A stretch of 64,000 nucleotides of DNA from an uncultured Ruminiclostridium sp. (GTDB lineage: Bacteria; Bacillota; Clostridia; Oscillospirales; Ruminococcaceae): the NCBI GenBank assembly GCA_947627695.1, contig CANQXF010000006.1:1-64000 (forward strand). Direction: 5' to 3'. A program made the translations under genes and the position numbers. The notes below the pieces were generated by a model. It was given only the letters and a program-made list of their open reading frames with translations. It did no database searches and was not told the DNA's origin. This document shows positions 27,072 through 36,616 of the stretch, one piece after another. How positions within the stretch are numbered: position 1 is the stretch's first letter; each line of letters begins with the position of its first letter.

Positions 27072-27719
27072 ATGCTGATAATCATCATACGCACCGCCCT
27101 GCTGTATCTTCTCATAGTTTTCGCCCTGAGACTTATGGGAAAGAAACAATTGGGCGAATTGCAGCCCTCCGAGCTTGTGACAACGATAATGATATCAAAC
27201 ATCGCTACTCTTGCTCTGGAGGATTTTTCCACCCCAATGCTTATGGGAGTTATCCCTATACTGATGATAGTTTCCCTTGACGTGATAATGTCGGGGATAA
27301 TGCTGAAAAGCAGGAGGATAAGGCGTGCTGTCAGCGGCACCGCGAGAATAGTCGTATCCAACGGCACCATAGACCAGACGGAGCTGAAAAATCTTCGCTA
27401 CACGGTGGACGACCTTACCGAGGCTATGCGCCAGCAAGGGATATTCGACATATCACAGGTTCAGTACGCCATAGTTGAGACCACAGGAAAGATAAACTTC
27501 CTGCAAAAGGAACAGCCGCCCAAGGACCCGCCCGAAATAATCATACGGGACGGAGAACGGGACGACGAGGCGCTGACCCGCCTTTCCCTTGGGCAGGGCT
27601 GGCTTGACGCCATACTAAAGCAGAACAAGACCGAGCTTTCAAAAGTATTTCTTATGTCTGCGGACAGCGACGGGAATTATTATCTTGTGACCAAGGACGA
27701 GGAGGGAAATAAAAATTGA
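27072..27719 (+). CDS. DUF421 (YetF/YcaP-type) membrane protein
   Basis: About 215 residues from ATG 27072 (AGAGG upstream). N-terminal helices 'ALLYLLIVFALRLMGKKQLG' and 'ELQPSELVTTIMISNIATLA' are the DUF421 hallmark. A soluble domain with 'NGTIDQTELKNLRYTVDDLT' and 'LTEAMRQQGIFDISQVQYAI' follows. In Clostridia and Bacillus, DUF421 proteins are linked to spore membranes in several cases, which fits the divergent gerA operon. Overlaps the next gene by TTGA. Confidence 0.9.
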   Translation: MLIIIIRTALLYLLIVFALRLMGKKQLGELQPSELVTTIMISNIATLALEDFSTPMLMGVIPILMIVSLDVIMSGIMLKSRRIRRAVSGTARIVVSNGTIDQTELKNLRYTVDDLTEAMRQQGIFDISQVQYAIVETTGKINFLQKEQPPKDPPEIIIRDGERDDEALTRLSLGQGWLDAILKQNKTELSKVFLMSADSDGNYYLVTKDEEGNKN

Positions 27720-28093
27720 AAAGAATAATTTTATGCTCCGTTTTAGCGGGAATTATGATAGCGGGCGGGATATTCAGCTGTTTTTACGTCTTCTCCTTTT
27801 CCGAGAGAATGGGAGAGAACATTGAAAATATCTCCCGCTGTTTTGAGGCGGGGGAAAGCGAAGCGGCAAGACAGGCGTTTGATTTTGCCGACAGAGAGTG
27901 GAAGAGCTTCCGCCGTCTCCATATCCTTATAGCGGACGACGACCACGCCCTTGAGATAACTATGTCTATGGCAAAGATAGACAGCCTTTTACAGCAGGAG
28001 GACGAGGAGGTCCTCACCGAATGTGAAAGCGCAAAGGAGCTTATCCGCGTTTACGGCTACGAACAGCTCCCCTACGTTATGAATATTTTGTAA
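27716..28093 (+). CDS. DUF4363-family protein
   Basis: 125 residues starting at TTG 27716, which overlaps the DUF421 stop (TTGA); GGAGGG stands 7-12 bases upstream. One N-terminal membrane anchor (ILCSVLAGIMIAGGIFSCFY) and then a helical extracytoplasmic domain ('DREWKSFRRLHILIADDDHA'), as in DUF4363. The DUF421-DUF4363 pair is common in spore formers; function unknown. Confidence 0.85.
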   Translation: MKRIILCSVLAGIMIAGGIFSCFYVFSFSERMGENIENISRCFEAGESEAARQAFDFADREWKSFRRLHILIADDDHALEITMSMAKIDSLLQQEDEEVLTECESAKELIRVYGYEQLPYVMNIL

Positions 28094-28120
28094 AGCCCGC
28101 TTTAAATCAGTAAAATGCTC

Positions 28121-28149
28121 TTGAATTATCGGTGAAAAAATGCTATAAT
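28121..28149 (+). promoter_or_regulatory. Promoter of recJ-rel
   Basis: TTGAAT (28121-28126), 17-bp spacer, TATAAT (28144-28149), 60 bp before the recJ start. Confidence 0.65.
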
Positions 28150-28211
28150 TATAATGTATTTTTATTTATCCGAGCATTTTTGATAAAATAAACGGAGCGT
28201 TTTTTAAATAG

Positions 28212-30233
28212 ATGAAAAAGTGGACAGTAAAACAGCCTGACGAGAACGCCGCGAAAAAGCTGGCGCAGGAAGCGGGCATAACCCTTTTTGCCGCAAAGCT
28301 GCTGATAAACAGGGGCATTTTCACACGGGACGAGGCTGACGAATTCTTCAATGCGGAGGAATTGTCCCCGCCTGAAGAGATAACGGATATGGAAAAGGCG
28401 GTCAATGTGATAACCGCCGCTATGGAAAACGGCGATAAAATAACCGTCTACGGCGATTACGACTGCGACGGCGTGACAGCCACTGTGATACTTTTCGGCT
28501 ATCTCCAGGCTATGGGAGCAGAGGCAGACTGGTATATCCCAAGCCGTGACGAGGGCTACGGGCTTAACAAGGCGGCGATAGACAAGATAGCGGAAAGCGG
28601 CACCAAGCTGATAATAACTGTGGACAACGGCATTTCCGCCATTGAGGAGGCAAAATATATCAAGGAAAAGGGAATGACCCTTGTTATAACCGACCACCAC
28701 CAGGTGCCCGAGCAGATACCTGACGCCGCGGCGGTGATAGACCCTCACAGGGACGACGATTTCAGCACCTGCAAGGAGCTTGCGGGCTGCGGAGTTGCGT
28801 TGAAGCTGGTCATGGCGCTGGAGGGGGACTCCGATACCGTACTTGAAGAATGGGGCGACCTTGCCGCCGTGGGAACGGTGGGGGACATTGTTCCATTAAC
28901 TGGAGAAAACAGGATACTCGTCCGCAGAGGGCTGGAAAGCCTTCCCGTAACGGAAAATATGGGACTTCGAGCATTACTTCGCCAATGCGGAGTGCATGAG
29001 GAAGATCGCCTTTCTGCGGTTTCACTTGCATTTTCCGTCTGCCCCCGCATAAATGCGGCGGGACGCTTCGCCCACCCGAAAGAGGCGGCGGAGCTTCTGC
29101 TCAGCGAGAATGAAAAGATGATACCCGTTATGGCGGAACGGCTGACAATGCTGAATATGCAAAGACAGCAGGAGGAAAAAAGGATACTTGACGAGATAAT
29201 GCAGATGTCGGAAAACGACCCGCTTTTGCTGAAAAGGCGCGCGCTTATCGTCTGCGGAAAGGGCTGGAGCCACGGCGTTATCGGAATAATCGCCTCCCGC
29301 CTGCTGAACGGCTTTGGAAAGCCCGTGCTTGTCATAACTCAGGAGGGGGAATTTTCCCGCGGGAGCGCAAGGAGTGTTGAGGGCTTTTCCCTTTTCAAAA
29401 TGCTCACCTGCCTGTCGGACCAGCTTGTAAAATTCGGCGGTCACACCAAGGCGGCAGGCTTCACCCTGCTGACTGAAAATATAGAGGAATTTTCCGCCGC
29501 CGTTCAGGAATACGCTATGATGAACAGCCCACAAATGCCCGCCGACGTTTTCGAGGCGGAAATGACCGCAAACGCAGAGGATATGACCGTTGAAAACATA
29601 GACAGCCTGCGCTGGTTCGAGCCGTTCGGAGAAGCGAACCCCAATCCCGTTTTAATGCTCCCAGACTGCCTGATAAAATCGGTAAGACCGCTGAAAGAGG
29701 GAAAATATCTCGCCTTCACCGTGGAATTTCAGAACAGGGAATTTAAGGTGCTGAATTTCAGCTCTACATATAATTCTTTCGGCTTTAAGGCGGGGGACAG
29801 GGCGGAACTGCTTGTCACCCCTTACGTCAATGAATATAAAAACGTTAAGAGCGTGGAATTTCGCCTGGTGGACGTTCGTCCCGCAGGCTTTAAGCAGGAC
29901 AGATATTTTGCCGCCCAACACGCCTACGAACAGCTTTGCCTTGAGGAGAAGATATCTCCCGCATTAGCGTCAAGAGTGATACCTGACAGAAACGTTCTTA
30001 TGACGGTATACGACGCTTTCAAAACCTCTCCGTCCATCAAAAGGGCGGCTGACGTTACGGCGGCAAAGGGCATAAACTATTGTATGTTCAGAGTAGCCGC
30101 CGACGCTATGGAAAGCGTGGGACTGCTGAAAATACACGAGCTTAAGGGTACTGCGGAGCTTCTCCCCGCAAAGGGAAAGACGGAGCTGGAAAACTGCCCC
30201 TATCTCATCAGGCTCAGACAGCGGCTCAAGTAG
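28212..30233 (+). CDS. recJ: Single-stranded-DNA-specific exonuclease RecJ
   Basis: 673 residues. DHH phosphoesterase motifs: 'VYGDYDCDGVTATVIL' near residue 77, 'ITVDNGISAIEEAKYI', 'VITDHHQVPEQIPDAAAVID' and 'GCGVALKLVMAL'. The DHHA1 part has 'GVIGIIASRL' and 'GGHTKAAGFTL', followed by an OB-type C-terminal region. A 5'-3' ssDNA exonuclease of recombination and mismatch repair. It is slightly longer than minimal RecJ, with a C-terminal extension typical of Firmicutes. 9 bp upstream of rel. Confidence 0.95.
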   Translation: MKKWTVKQPDENAAKKLAQEAGITLFAAKLLINRGIFTRDEADEFFNAEELSPPEEITDMEKAVNVITAAMENGDKITVYGDYDCDGVTATVILFGYLQAMGAEADWYIPSRDEGYGLNKAAIDKIAESGTKLIITVDNGISAIEEAKYIKEKGMTLVITDHHQVPEQIPDAAAVIDPHRDDDFSTCKELAGCGVALKLVMALEGDSDTVLEEWGDLAAVGTVGDIVPLTGENRILVRRGLESLPVTENMGLRALLRQCGVHEEDRLSAVSLAFSVCPRINAAGRFAHPKEAAELLLSENEKMIPVMAERLTMLNMQRQQEEKRILDEIMQMSENDPLLLKRRALIVCGKGWSHGVIGIIASRLLNGFGKPVLVITQEGEFSRGSARSVEGFSLFKMLTCLSDQLVKFGGHTKAAGFTLLTENIEEFSAAVQEYAMMNSPQMPADVFEAEMTANAEDMTVENIDSLRWFEPFGEANPNPVLMLPDCLIKSVRPLKEGKYLAFTVEFQNREFKVLNFSSTYNSFGFKAGDRAELLVTPYVNEYKNVKSVEFRLVDVRPAGFKQDRYFAAQHAYEQLCLEEKISPALASRVIPDRNVLMTVYDAFKTSPSIKRAADVTAAKGINYCMFRVAADAMESVGLLKIHELKGTAELLPAKGKTELENCPYLIRLRQRLK

Positions 30234-30242
30234 GAGAATGCT

Positions 30243-32414
30243 ATGATATACACAATTGAGATGCTTACCGACTACATCAAAAGCGTCGATAAGCAGTACG
30301 ACCTGCAAAAAATAGAAAGCGCATACGAGTTTGCCGCAAAGCACCACGAGGGACAGGTGCGCACCAGCGGCGAGCCGTACATCACTCACCCTCTCGCCGT
30401 GGCTTACATTTTGCTGGAGCTTTGTATGGACACCGATACGATATGCGCCGCCCTGCTCCACGACGTAGTTGAGGACACCGACGTGGAGCTTGACACCCTG
30501 CGGAAAAAATTCGGCGAGGACGTGGCTCTCCTTGTGGACGGAGTAACCAAGATAGGACTTGTCCCCCTGAATACCAAGGAGGAACAAAACGCCGAGAATA
30601 TCCGCAAAATACTTATGGCGATGAGCAAGGACATACGGGTAATAATCATCAAGCTAGCGGACAGACTGCACAATATGCGCACTCTTGACTGCCGCCCGCC
30701 TGAAAAACAGCGCAAGACCTCCCTTGAAACGATGAGCTTTTACGCCCCCATAGCTCACCGCTTAGGTATGAACGACGTGAAGGAGGAAATGGAGGACCTC
30801 GCACTTTTTTACCTTGACCCCTACGGCTATAAGGAAGTGCAGAAAGCCCTCGCTACCAAGCAGGAGCAGGGGGAGGACTTTATTGAAACAATAAAGAGCC
30901 GTATTGCGGAGCGCATTTCCGACATTCAGCCCCCGCCGATAATCGAGGGGAGAGTAAAGAGCATATACAGCATTTACAAAAAAGTTTACGTCAAGGGCAA
31001 GAGCATTGAGGAGATATATGACATTTACGCCGTGAGAGTTATCGTTCACACGGTGGTGGAATGTTACAACGTGCTGGGTATAGTCCACGATATGTTCAAG
31101 CCTATCCCCTACCGTTTCAAGGACTATATCGCCACACCGAAACCCAACCGCTACCAGTCACTTCACACCACCGTTATCGGCAGGGAGGGGATACCCTTTG
31201 AAGTCCAGATAAGAACTGTTGAAATGCACAACACCGCACAGTACGGCGTCGCCGCCCACTGGAAGTACAAGGCGGGGATAAGCGGCAACGTGGCGGGAGA
31301 AAAGCGCTTCGACTGGATAAGACAGCTCCTCGACCAGCAGCAGGACGCCGACGACGTTGAGCAGATAGCCGAGGCGGTAAAGGTGGACCTTGCCCCAGAA
31401 GAAGTGTACGTTTTCACCCCCAAGGGCGACGTGATAACGCTCCCTCTCGGCTCAACGGTGATAGATTTCGCCTACGCTATCCACACTCAGGTGGGGAACC
31501 GTATGACAGGCGCCAAGGTGGGAGGAAGAATGGCGTCCTTCGACTATCAGCTGAAAACAGGTGAGATAGTGGAGGTAATGACCACCAACAGCCCCAACTA
31601 CGGCCCCAACCGCAACTGGCTGAACATCGCCAAGACTAACGAAGCCAAGGCAAAGATAAGAGCATGGTTCAAGCGGGAATGCCGCCCCGAAAACATACAG
31701 CGTGGCAAGGCGGCGTTCGAGGCGGAAATGCACCGCAACAACATTGTCCCCGACGAGGAATTTTTAAAGCAGATAGCAAAGCGCCAGCATTTTGACGACG
31801 TGGAGGATTTCTACGCCGCAATAGGCTACGGCGGCGTTATGCTAAGCAAGATACTGCAAAAGATAAAGGAAGATTACTTCAAGCTGCAAAAGCCCCAAAC
31901 TCCCGCCGTCACCGACGTGGAGGAGGTGGTGGGCGAAACCATCGCCAGAAAGCAGAGCAGCGGCATTATCGTCGAGGGCGTGGAAAACTGCGCCGTTCAC
32001 TGCGCAAAGTGCTGTAACCCTCTGCCCGGGGACGATATAATCGGCTTTGTGACCAGAGGCTTCGGCGTTTCCGTACACAAGGCGGACTGCCACAACGTTA
32101 TCGAACAGCAGAAAAACGAGGCAAATGCCGACCGCTGGATAAACGTGAAATGGGCGGCAAGCGCAAGGGCAAGCTATGAGGCGACCCTTGACATAATCTG
32201 CGAGGACAGAACGGCAATGATAGCGGACATCACCTCCGCCATAGCCGCCAGCCGCATACCAATTCACGAGATAAACGCAAGAAATCTGAAAAACGGCAAC
32301 GCAAACGTATTCGTAGCTATGGAGATAAGCGGTCCCGAGCAGCTTAAAAATATGATACTCAAGCTGAGAAAGATAGACGGCGTCATCACCGTTGAGCGCA
32401 GCGGCAAGGCGTAA
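30243..32414 (+). CDS. rel: Bifunctional (p)ppGpp synthetase/hydrolase
   Basis: 723 residues. HD hydrolase domain ('HHEGQVRTSGEPYITHPLAV', 'ALLHDVVEDTDVELDTL'). Synthetase domain with 'YSIYKKVYVKGKSIEEIYDI' and 'RVIVHTVVECYNVLGIVHDM'. TGS domain ('EVYVFTPKGDVITLPLGSTV'), zinc-finger region 'VHCAKCCNPLPGDDIIGFV' and a C-terminal ACT domain. Controls the stringent response from the ribosome. recJ-rel adjacency is widespread in Firmicutes. Confidence 0.95.
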   Translation: MIYTIEMLTDYIKSVDKQYDLQKIESAYEFAAKHHEGQVRTSGEPYITHPLAVAYILLELCMDTDTICAALLHDVVEDTDVELDTLRKKFGEDVALLVDGVTKIGLVPLNTKEEQNAENIRKILMAMSKDIRVIIIKLADRLHNMRTLDCRPPEKQRKTSLETMSFYAPIAHRLGMNDVKEEMEDLALFYLDPYGYKEVQKALATKQEQGEDFIETIKSRIAERISDIQPPPIIEGRVKSIYSIYKKVYVKGKSIEEIYDIYAVRVIVHTVVECYNVLGIVHDMFKPIPYRFKDYIATPKPNRYQSLHTTVIGREGIPFEVQIRTVEMHNTAQYGVAAHWKYKAGISGNVAGEKRFDWIRQLLDQQQDADDVEQIAEAVKVDLAPEEVYVFTPKGDVITLPLGSTVIDFAYAIHTQVGNRMTGAKVGGRMASFDYQLKTGEIVEVMTTNSPNYGPNRNWLNIAKTNEAKAKIRAWFKRECRPENIQRGKAAFEAEMHRNNIVPDEEFLKQIAKRQHFDDVEDFYAAIGYGGVMLSKILQKIKEDYFKLQKPQTPAVTDVEEVVGETIARKQSSGIIVEGVENCAVHCAKCCNPLPGDDIIGFVTRGFGVSVHKADCHNVIEQQKNEANADRWINVKWAASARASYEATLDIICEDRTAMIADITSAIAASRIPIHEINARNLKNGNANVFVAMEISGPEQLKNMILKLRKIDGVITVERSGKA

Positions 32415-32461
32415 AATAAATACAGAAAAAGGGTGCAAATTTCATTTCGGAGGAACGCAAT

Positions 32462-33091
32462 ATGGACATCATCAAGCTTACTGTTGGAGAAATGGAAGAA
32501 AACTGCTATATCATAACGGGTCCCGGCGACACCGCCATAGTTATCGACCCCGGTGCGGCGGCGGAGCTGATAGCGGGAGAGCTGGACAGCAGAAAGCTGT
32601 CTTTGCGGAAAATACTGCTCACCCACGGGCATTTTGACCATATAGGCGCAGCCCAGTGGCTGAGAGAGCATTACTATGCGCCCGTATACGTCGGCGGCGA
32701 GGACGAGGAAATGCTGTCCGACAGAAAAAAGTCGGGAGCAGATATGCTGCCCTACGCCCCCTTCCACCCTGTTGAGGCGGACGCAAGATTAAAGGACGGT
32801 GACATTATCTGCGAAGGCTCGATGAAGATAAAGGTAATATCTACCCCCGGTCACAGCAAGGGCAGTGTGTGCTATATGGTGGAGGACTGTATTTTTACAG
32901 GCGACACGCTGTTCAAAGGCTCAGTGGGAAGGACCGACCTTTACGGCGGCGACCCGAAAACGCTTGCTGAAAGCCTGAAAAAGCTGACGGACTTGCAGGA
33001 GGAATACCGCCTTTTCTGCGGGCACGGCGAGGATACCACATTGTCCGAAGAAAAGCGGTCAAATCCGTTTTTGCTGTACGTTATGAAATAA
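32462..33091 (+). CDS. MBL-fold metallo-hydrolase (glyoxalase II-like)
   Basis: 209 residues behind GGAGG. Metallo-beta-lactamase motifs: 'LLTHGHFDHIGAAQWL' (H.H.DH), 'STPGHSKGSVCYMV', 'DCIFTGDTLFKGSVGRTDL' and 'LFCGHGEDTTL'. This is the YcbL/glyoxalase II-like subgroup that hydrolyses thioesters. In Firmicutes it commonly follows rel, as here. Confidence 0.92.
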   Translation: MDIIKLTVGEMEENCYIITGPGDTAIVIDPGAAAELIAGELDSRKLSLRKILLTHGHFDHIGAAQWLREHYYAPVYVGGEDEEMLSDRKKSGADMLPYAPFHPVEADARLKDGDIICEGSMKIKVISTPGHSKGSVCYMVEDCIFTGDTLFKGSVGRTDLYGGDPKTLAESLKKLTDLQEEYRLFCGHGEDTTLSEEKRSNPFLLYVMK

Positions 33092-33103
33092 GGAGATAAA
33101 TTT

Positions 33104-33538
33104 ATGACTAATGCTGAAAAGGGTAAAAACCAACCTAAAAAATTGGAGATAGCCGAAGCTGTCAGGGAGCTTGCCGACAGCGCAGTAAAAAAAGCCGACG
33201 TCACCTACCGTGCGGCAAAGCTGCGTGTAGCCGCAGGCAGACTTTACAGACGGCTGAACAGGCAGTACAGAGAGCTTGGCATAGCCGTGTACAGGCTGTG
33301 CAGGCACGACGTGGGCGACGCCGAGGAGATAGCCGCAAAGACTGTCCAGATAGACGAAACGATACACCGTCTGAAAACGGTCGAACAGCGCATAAACGAG
33401 GTTCTGGGACTGATAAGCTGTCCCGTATGCGGAAGCCTTAACAAGATAAAAGACCCCTGCTGTACCAACTGCGGCACTCTGCTTGCAGTCACCGACAGCG
33501 AAACAGATGAAAACGAGACCGATTACAATACATTCTAA
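33104..33538 (+). CDS. Zinc-ribbon protein of unknown function
   Basis: 144 residues behind AGGAG, 12 bp after the MBL gene. The N-terminal part is helical and basic ('AVRELADSAVKKADVTYRAA'), with a coiled-coil stretch 'QIDETIHRLKTVEQRINEVL'. Near the C-terminus are CPVCG and CTNCG pairs, a zinc ribbon, followed by an acidic tail. I do not recognise a named family. Confidence 0.75.
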   Translation: MTNAEKGKNQPKKLEIAEAVRELADSAVKKADVTYRAAKLRVAAGRLYRRLNRQYRELGIAVYRLCRHDVGDAEEIAAKTVQIDETIHRLKTVEQRINEVLGLISCPVCGSLNKIKDPCCTNCGTLLAVTDSETDENETDYNTF

Positions 33539-33553
33539 AAGGAGGAAAACACA

Positions 33554-34525
33554 ATGGCTGAGCTTCGTTTCAACCCCCTGACGGAGGACTGGGTAATGAT
33601 CGCCTCCCACCGTCAGAACCGCCCGCAAATGCCCAAGGACTGGTGTCCATTCTGCCCGGGAAGCGGCAAAGTCCCCGACAGCTATGAGGTGCTGGCTTAC
33701 GACAACGACTTTCCCGCCCTGTCACAAAACCCGCCGAAAGAGGACGACGTGGCAAGCGACTTTTTCAAGACCGCCCCGTCCTACGGCAAATGCGAGGTAG
33801 TGCTTTACAGCCCCGACCACACCACCACGATGAAAAGCCTTTCCCATGAGCATATAATGAAGATCGTGGAGCTGTGGCAGGAGAGATTTACCGCCATCTC
33901 CTCCGACGAAAAGATAAAATTCGTGTTCATCTTTGAGAATAAAGGCGAGGCGGTGGGAGTAACGATGCCCCACCCTCACGGTCAGATATACGGTTACAGC
34001 TTCGTTCCAAAAAAAATACAGCTTGAGCTGAACAGCTTCTCCAAGCTGAAGGAGCAAAGCGGCGAATGTCTTATCTGCAAGATGAAAAGCGAGGAGGAAA
34101 AGGACGGCAGAAGAATAATCTTCAAAAACGACAGCTTCACCGTATTTTTGCCTTTCTTCTGCGAATATCCCTACGGCGTTTACATAGTACCCAACCGCCA
34201 TTTCAGCTACATCACACAGATGACCGACAAGGAAAAATCCGATTTCGCCACGACCTTGAAGCAAACTGCGGGAATGCTTGACTGCCTTTTCGATATGCGC
34301 TTCCCGTATATGATGTGTATGTATAACGCTCCCGTGAATATGGGGGATATGTCCGACTATCACTTCCACATCGCTTTCTACCCTCCAATGCGCAGCAAGG
34401 ACAAGATAAAGTTCAACGCCTCCAGCGAAACAGGAGCCTGGGCTCACTGCAACCCTGTTGCTCCCGAAGCGGCAAGCGAACAGCTTCGCGCCGCTTATCA
34501 GAAATTTGTTGATTTGCAGGAATAA
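33554..34525 (+). CDS. galT: Galactose-1-phosphate uridylyltransferase
   Basis: 323 residues behind AGGAGG. HIT-superfamily active site 'VTMPHPHGQIYGYSFVP' with the HPH nucleophile motif, zinc-site pair 'WCPFCPG' and 'CLICK', and 'MYNAPVNMGDMSDYHFHIAF' in the second half. Transfers UMP between glucose and galactose 1-phosphates in the Leloir pathway. Fits with galactoside use suggested by the GH59-like enzyme, although that gene is 26 kb away. Confidence 0.93.
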   Translation: MAELRFNPLTEDWVMIASHRQNRPQMPKDWCPFCPGSGKVPDSYEVLAYDNDFPALSQNPPKEDDVASDFFKTAPSYGKCEVVLYSPDHTTTMKSLSHEHIMKIVELWQERFTAISSDEKIKFVFIFENKGEAVGVTMPHPHGQIYGYSFVPKKIQLELNSFSKLKEQSGECLICKMKSEEEKDGRRIIFKNDSFTVFLPFFCEYPYGVYIVPNRHFSYITQMTDKEKSDFATTLKQTAGMLDCLFDMRFPYMMCMYNAPVNMGDMSDYHFHIAFYPPMRSKDKIKFNASSETGAWAHCNPVAPEAASEQLRAAYQKFVDLQE

Positions 34526-34623
34526 TTTTCCTTATTTAAAATGAGTAAATGCCTTCCTTTTTTCAAATAATATCACAGGCGTATATATACGCTGAAATCT
34601 GAAAAAAAGGAACGGTATGGGTA

Positions 34624-35070
34624 ATGAAAGGAATAAGATATATACTTGCGGCCACACTTGCCGCAAGCGTTCTTTCGGTAAGCGCATTTGCCGCAGCGGG
34701 AATAATCGACGGTGCGGCTCAGGGCGCTGAGGATATCATTCAAGGCGCGGCAGACGGCGCAGACGACCTTCTCGGCGCAGGCGACGGAAGTGACTCAGGC
34801 GACGGAAGCGCTGCTCCTGACGCAAACGCTTCAGGCGACGGAAGTTCCGCCCCCGACGCAAGCGACTCAGGCGACGCAAGCTCCGCCCCCGACGCAAGCT
34901 CTGATTCTTCATCAGAAAGCTCTTCGGAAAGCCTGACTCCTGCGGGAAGCGCAGCAGGCGCAAACGGAGCGAATGGAGCGAACCCCGGTACGGGCGTAAC
35001 TCTCGGAATGACCGCCCTGGGACTTGCGGCGGCGGGACTTACCGCAGGACTTGCCCGCAAGAGAAAGTAA
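34624..35070 (+). CDS. Small secreted protein with Ser/Asp/Ala repeats and PGTG tail
   Basis: 148 residues. Signal peptide 'YILAATLAASVLSVSAFAAA'. An amphipathic 'GAAQGAEDIIQGAADGADDL' segment is followed by low-complexity repeats of SGDGS-SAPDA type. The C-terminus reads NPGTGVTLGMTALGLAAAGL and ends with a basic tail ARKRK. The P-x-T-G, hydrophobic helix and Lys/Arg tail have the layout of a sortase sorting signal. First of five such small secreted proteins in the next 6 kb. Confidence 0.75.
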   Translation: MKGIRYILAATLAASVLSVSAFAAAGIIDGAAQGAEDIIQGAADGADDLLGAGDGSDSGDGSAAPDANASGDGSSAPDASDSGDASSAPDASSDSSSESSSESLTPAGSAAGANGANGANPGTGVTLGMTALGLAAAGLTAGLARKRK

Positions 35071-35075
35071 ACTTG

Positions 35076-35103
35076 AAAAATCCCCTTGCTCAAGGGGATT
35101 TTT
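35076..35103 (+). terminator. Intrinsic terminator
   Basis: AAAAATCCCCTTG / CAAGGGGATTTTT. Confidence 0.85.
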
Positions 35104-35309
35104 GCTTTGGGAAATTTTAGGGGAAATTGAAACTTTTTAAGGACATTTGCTGACTACTTTGTACAATACCGAAAAACATATTAAATTTCACCGTTGGCAA
35201 ATTTTATCGGAAATTTTATACATTTTGCCTATTGAAGTTTAACACAAAGTGCGGTATTATAATTTTGATAGGCGAAAACCTACAAAAAATCTTATAGGAG
35301 GAAAAAAAT

Positions 35310-36386
35310 ATGAATTTCAAGAAAATTCTTGCAAGCGTAGCTGCTTGTGCTCTGGCTGTTTCCGCTATGAGCGTTGCGGCGTTTGCTGAGGACGGCGCTG
35401 AACCCGAACCCGCAGAAAAGAAGATCGTTACAGTTATGGGTGAAAAAGCTCCATATGCTAAGGTTTGCCTCAACGAAGGTGAAGGCGATTTCGACGTTAC
35501 CTGGGTAGTTGCAACCGAAGATAACGACAAAGCTTTTGAAGGAAAAACAACAATTACTTGTTCCGGCAGCTGGTGGGACGAAAAGGAAGTTTCAGTTGCT
35601 GAGCTTATCGGCGAAGTTAAGCCCGAGGACGTTAAGTCCATCACTTTCTCCAGCACGGGAAAATTCACTGTTGGCTATAACACAGCTGAAGGCTGGGGAC
35701 AGAAAGACCCTGCTGACACAAACGATCAGGTAGTAACCGATATGCTGCTTGCTCCTATTGAAGTTCCCGAAGACGTTGAAGTAAACATTCTTATTGAAGA
35801 CGAATTCACTTCAAACGGCAAAGACGGTTATGCTTGTGTAGTTTTCAACGGCGCTGCTGAAGAAGGCAAGGTAGCTAAGGTTACTATCAAGGACACTGAC
35901 GTTCTTGCTGTTGCTGTAACTGCTCCCGAAGATGTTGATATTTCTAACATGACCCTCATGTTCAACGGCTATGACTCATCTTGGGGCGGCTGGAAGGGCG
36001 CTACAAGCGAGGCTGGCGTTCTGACCTTCAAGGCTACCATCAAGGACATTATGACTGCTCTTGGTTTGGAAAAGGCTGAAGACGTATTCGGCGTAAACCT
36101 TGAGATCCAGGGTCTGGCAGAAGGCGCAAAGGTTACCTACAAGGTTGGTACTACTGTAAACGTAGAGATCACTGATGCTCCCACATCTTCTGATGACGAA
36201 CCCACATCTTCTGATGACGAACCCACATCTTCTGATGACGAACCCACATCTTCTGATGAAAACGGCGATCCCAGCGCTACCAATCCCGCTGGCCCTGACA
36301 AGAACGAGCCTACCGGCGTTGTTCTGGCAGTTATCCCTGCCGCTGTTGCTCTTGCAGGCGTGATCATCTCCAAGAAGAGAGGCTAA
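35310..36386 (+). CDS. Secreted surface protein with TSSDDEP repeats
   Basis: 358 residues behind AGGAGG. The signal peptide (MNFKKILASVAACALAVSAM...) is nearly the same as in the next three secreted proteins. Two beta-rich segments (about 35-160 and 170-290, 'KIVTVMGEKAPYAKVCLNEG', 'DISNMTLMFNGYDSSWGGWK') have the look of carbohydrate-binding sandwiches, unproven. Then comes a linker with four TSSDDEP repeats (21-bp direct repeats, 36181-36260). The end, NEPTGVVLAVIPAAVALAGV + SKKRG, resembles a wall-sorting signal with an altered motif. Confidence 0.78.
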   Translation: MNFKKILASVAACALAVSAMSVAAFAEDGAEPEPAEKKIVTVMGEKAPYAKVCLNEGEGDFDVTWVVATEDNDKAFEGKTTITCSGSWWDEKEVSVAELIGEVKPEDVKSITFSSTGKFTVGYNTAEGWGQKDPADTNDQVVTDMLLAPIEVPEDVEVNILIEDEFTSNGKDGYACVVFNGAAEEGKVAKVTIKDTDVLAVAVTAPEDVDISNMTLMFNGYDSSWGGWKGATSEAGVLTFKATIKDIMTALGLEKAEDVFGVNLEIQGLAEGAKVTYKVGTTVNVEITDAPTSSDDEPTSSDDEPTSSDDEPTSSDENGDPSATNPAGPDKNEPTGVVLAVIPAAVALAGVIISKKRG

Positions 36387-36402
36387 TCCTTAGCCTGATC
36401 AT

Positions 36403-36432
36403 AAAAAGAAAGCCTTCGGGCTTTCTTTTTTT
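36403..36432 (+). terminator. Intrinsic terminator
   Basis: AAAAAGAAAGCC / GGCTTTCTTTTTTT around a TTCG tetraloop. Confidence 0.85.
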
Positions 36433-36536
36433 ACTTAAAAATTCTGTAACGGATTTAAGTAAATATGCCAAAAATTAACTTGAATTATATAGCAGTTTCA
36501 CCCAAAAATATCAATAAAGATTGTAACAAATAACTG

Positions 36537-36565
36537 TTGCAATCGGCTTTAGGTTAAGTTATAAT
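36537..36565 (+). promoter_or_regulatory. Promoter of secreted protein gene 36617
   Basis: TTGCAA, 17-bp spacer, TATAAT (36560-36565). The block TTAAGTTATAAT is shared with the promoter at 37419-37447, and a similar TTTAGTTATAAT precedes gene 39825. Confidence 0.7.
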
Positions 36566-36616
36566 TGAAATTGGAATAATATTCCGCACAAAAAATTTTT
36601 TGGAGGAAATCAAACA

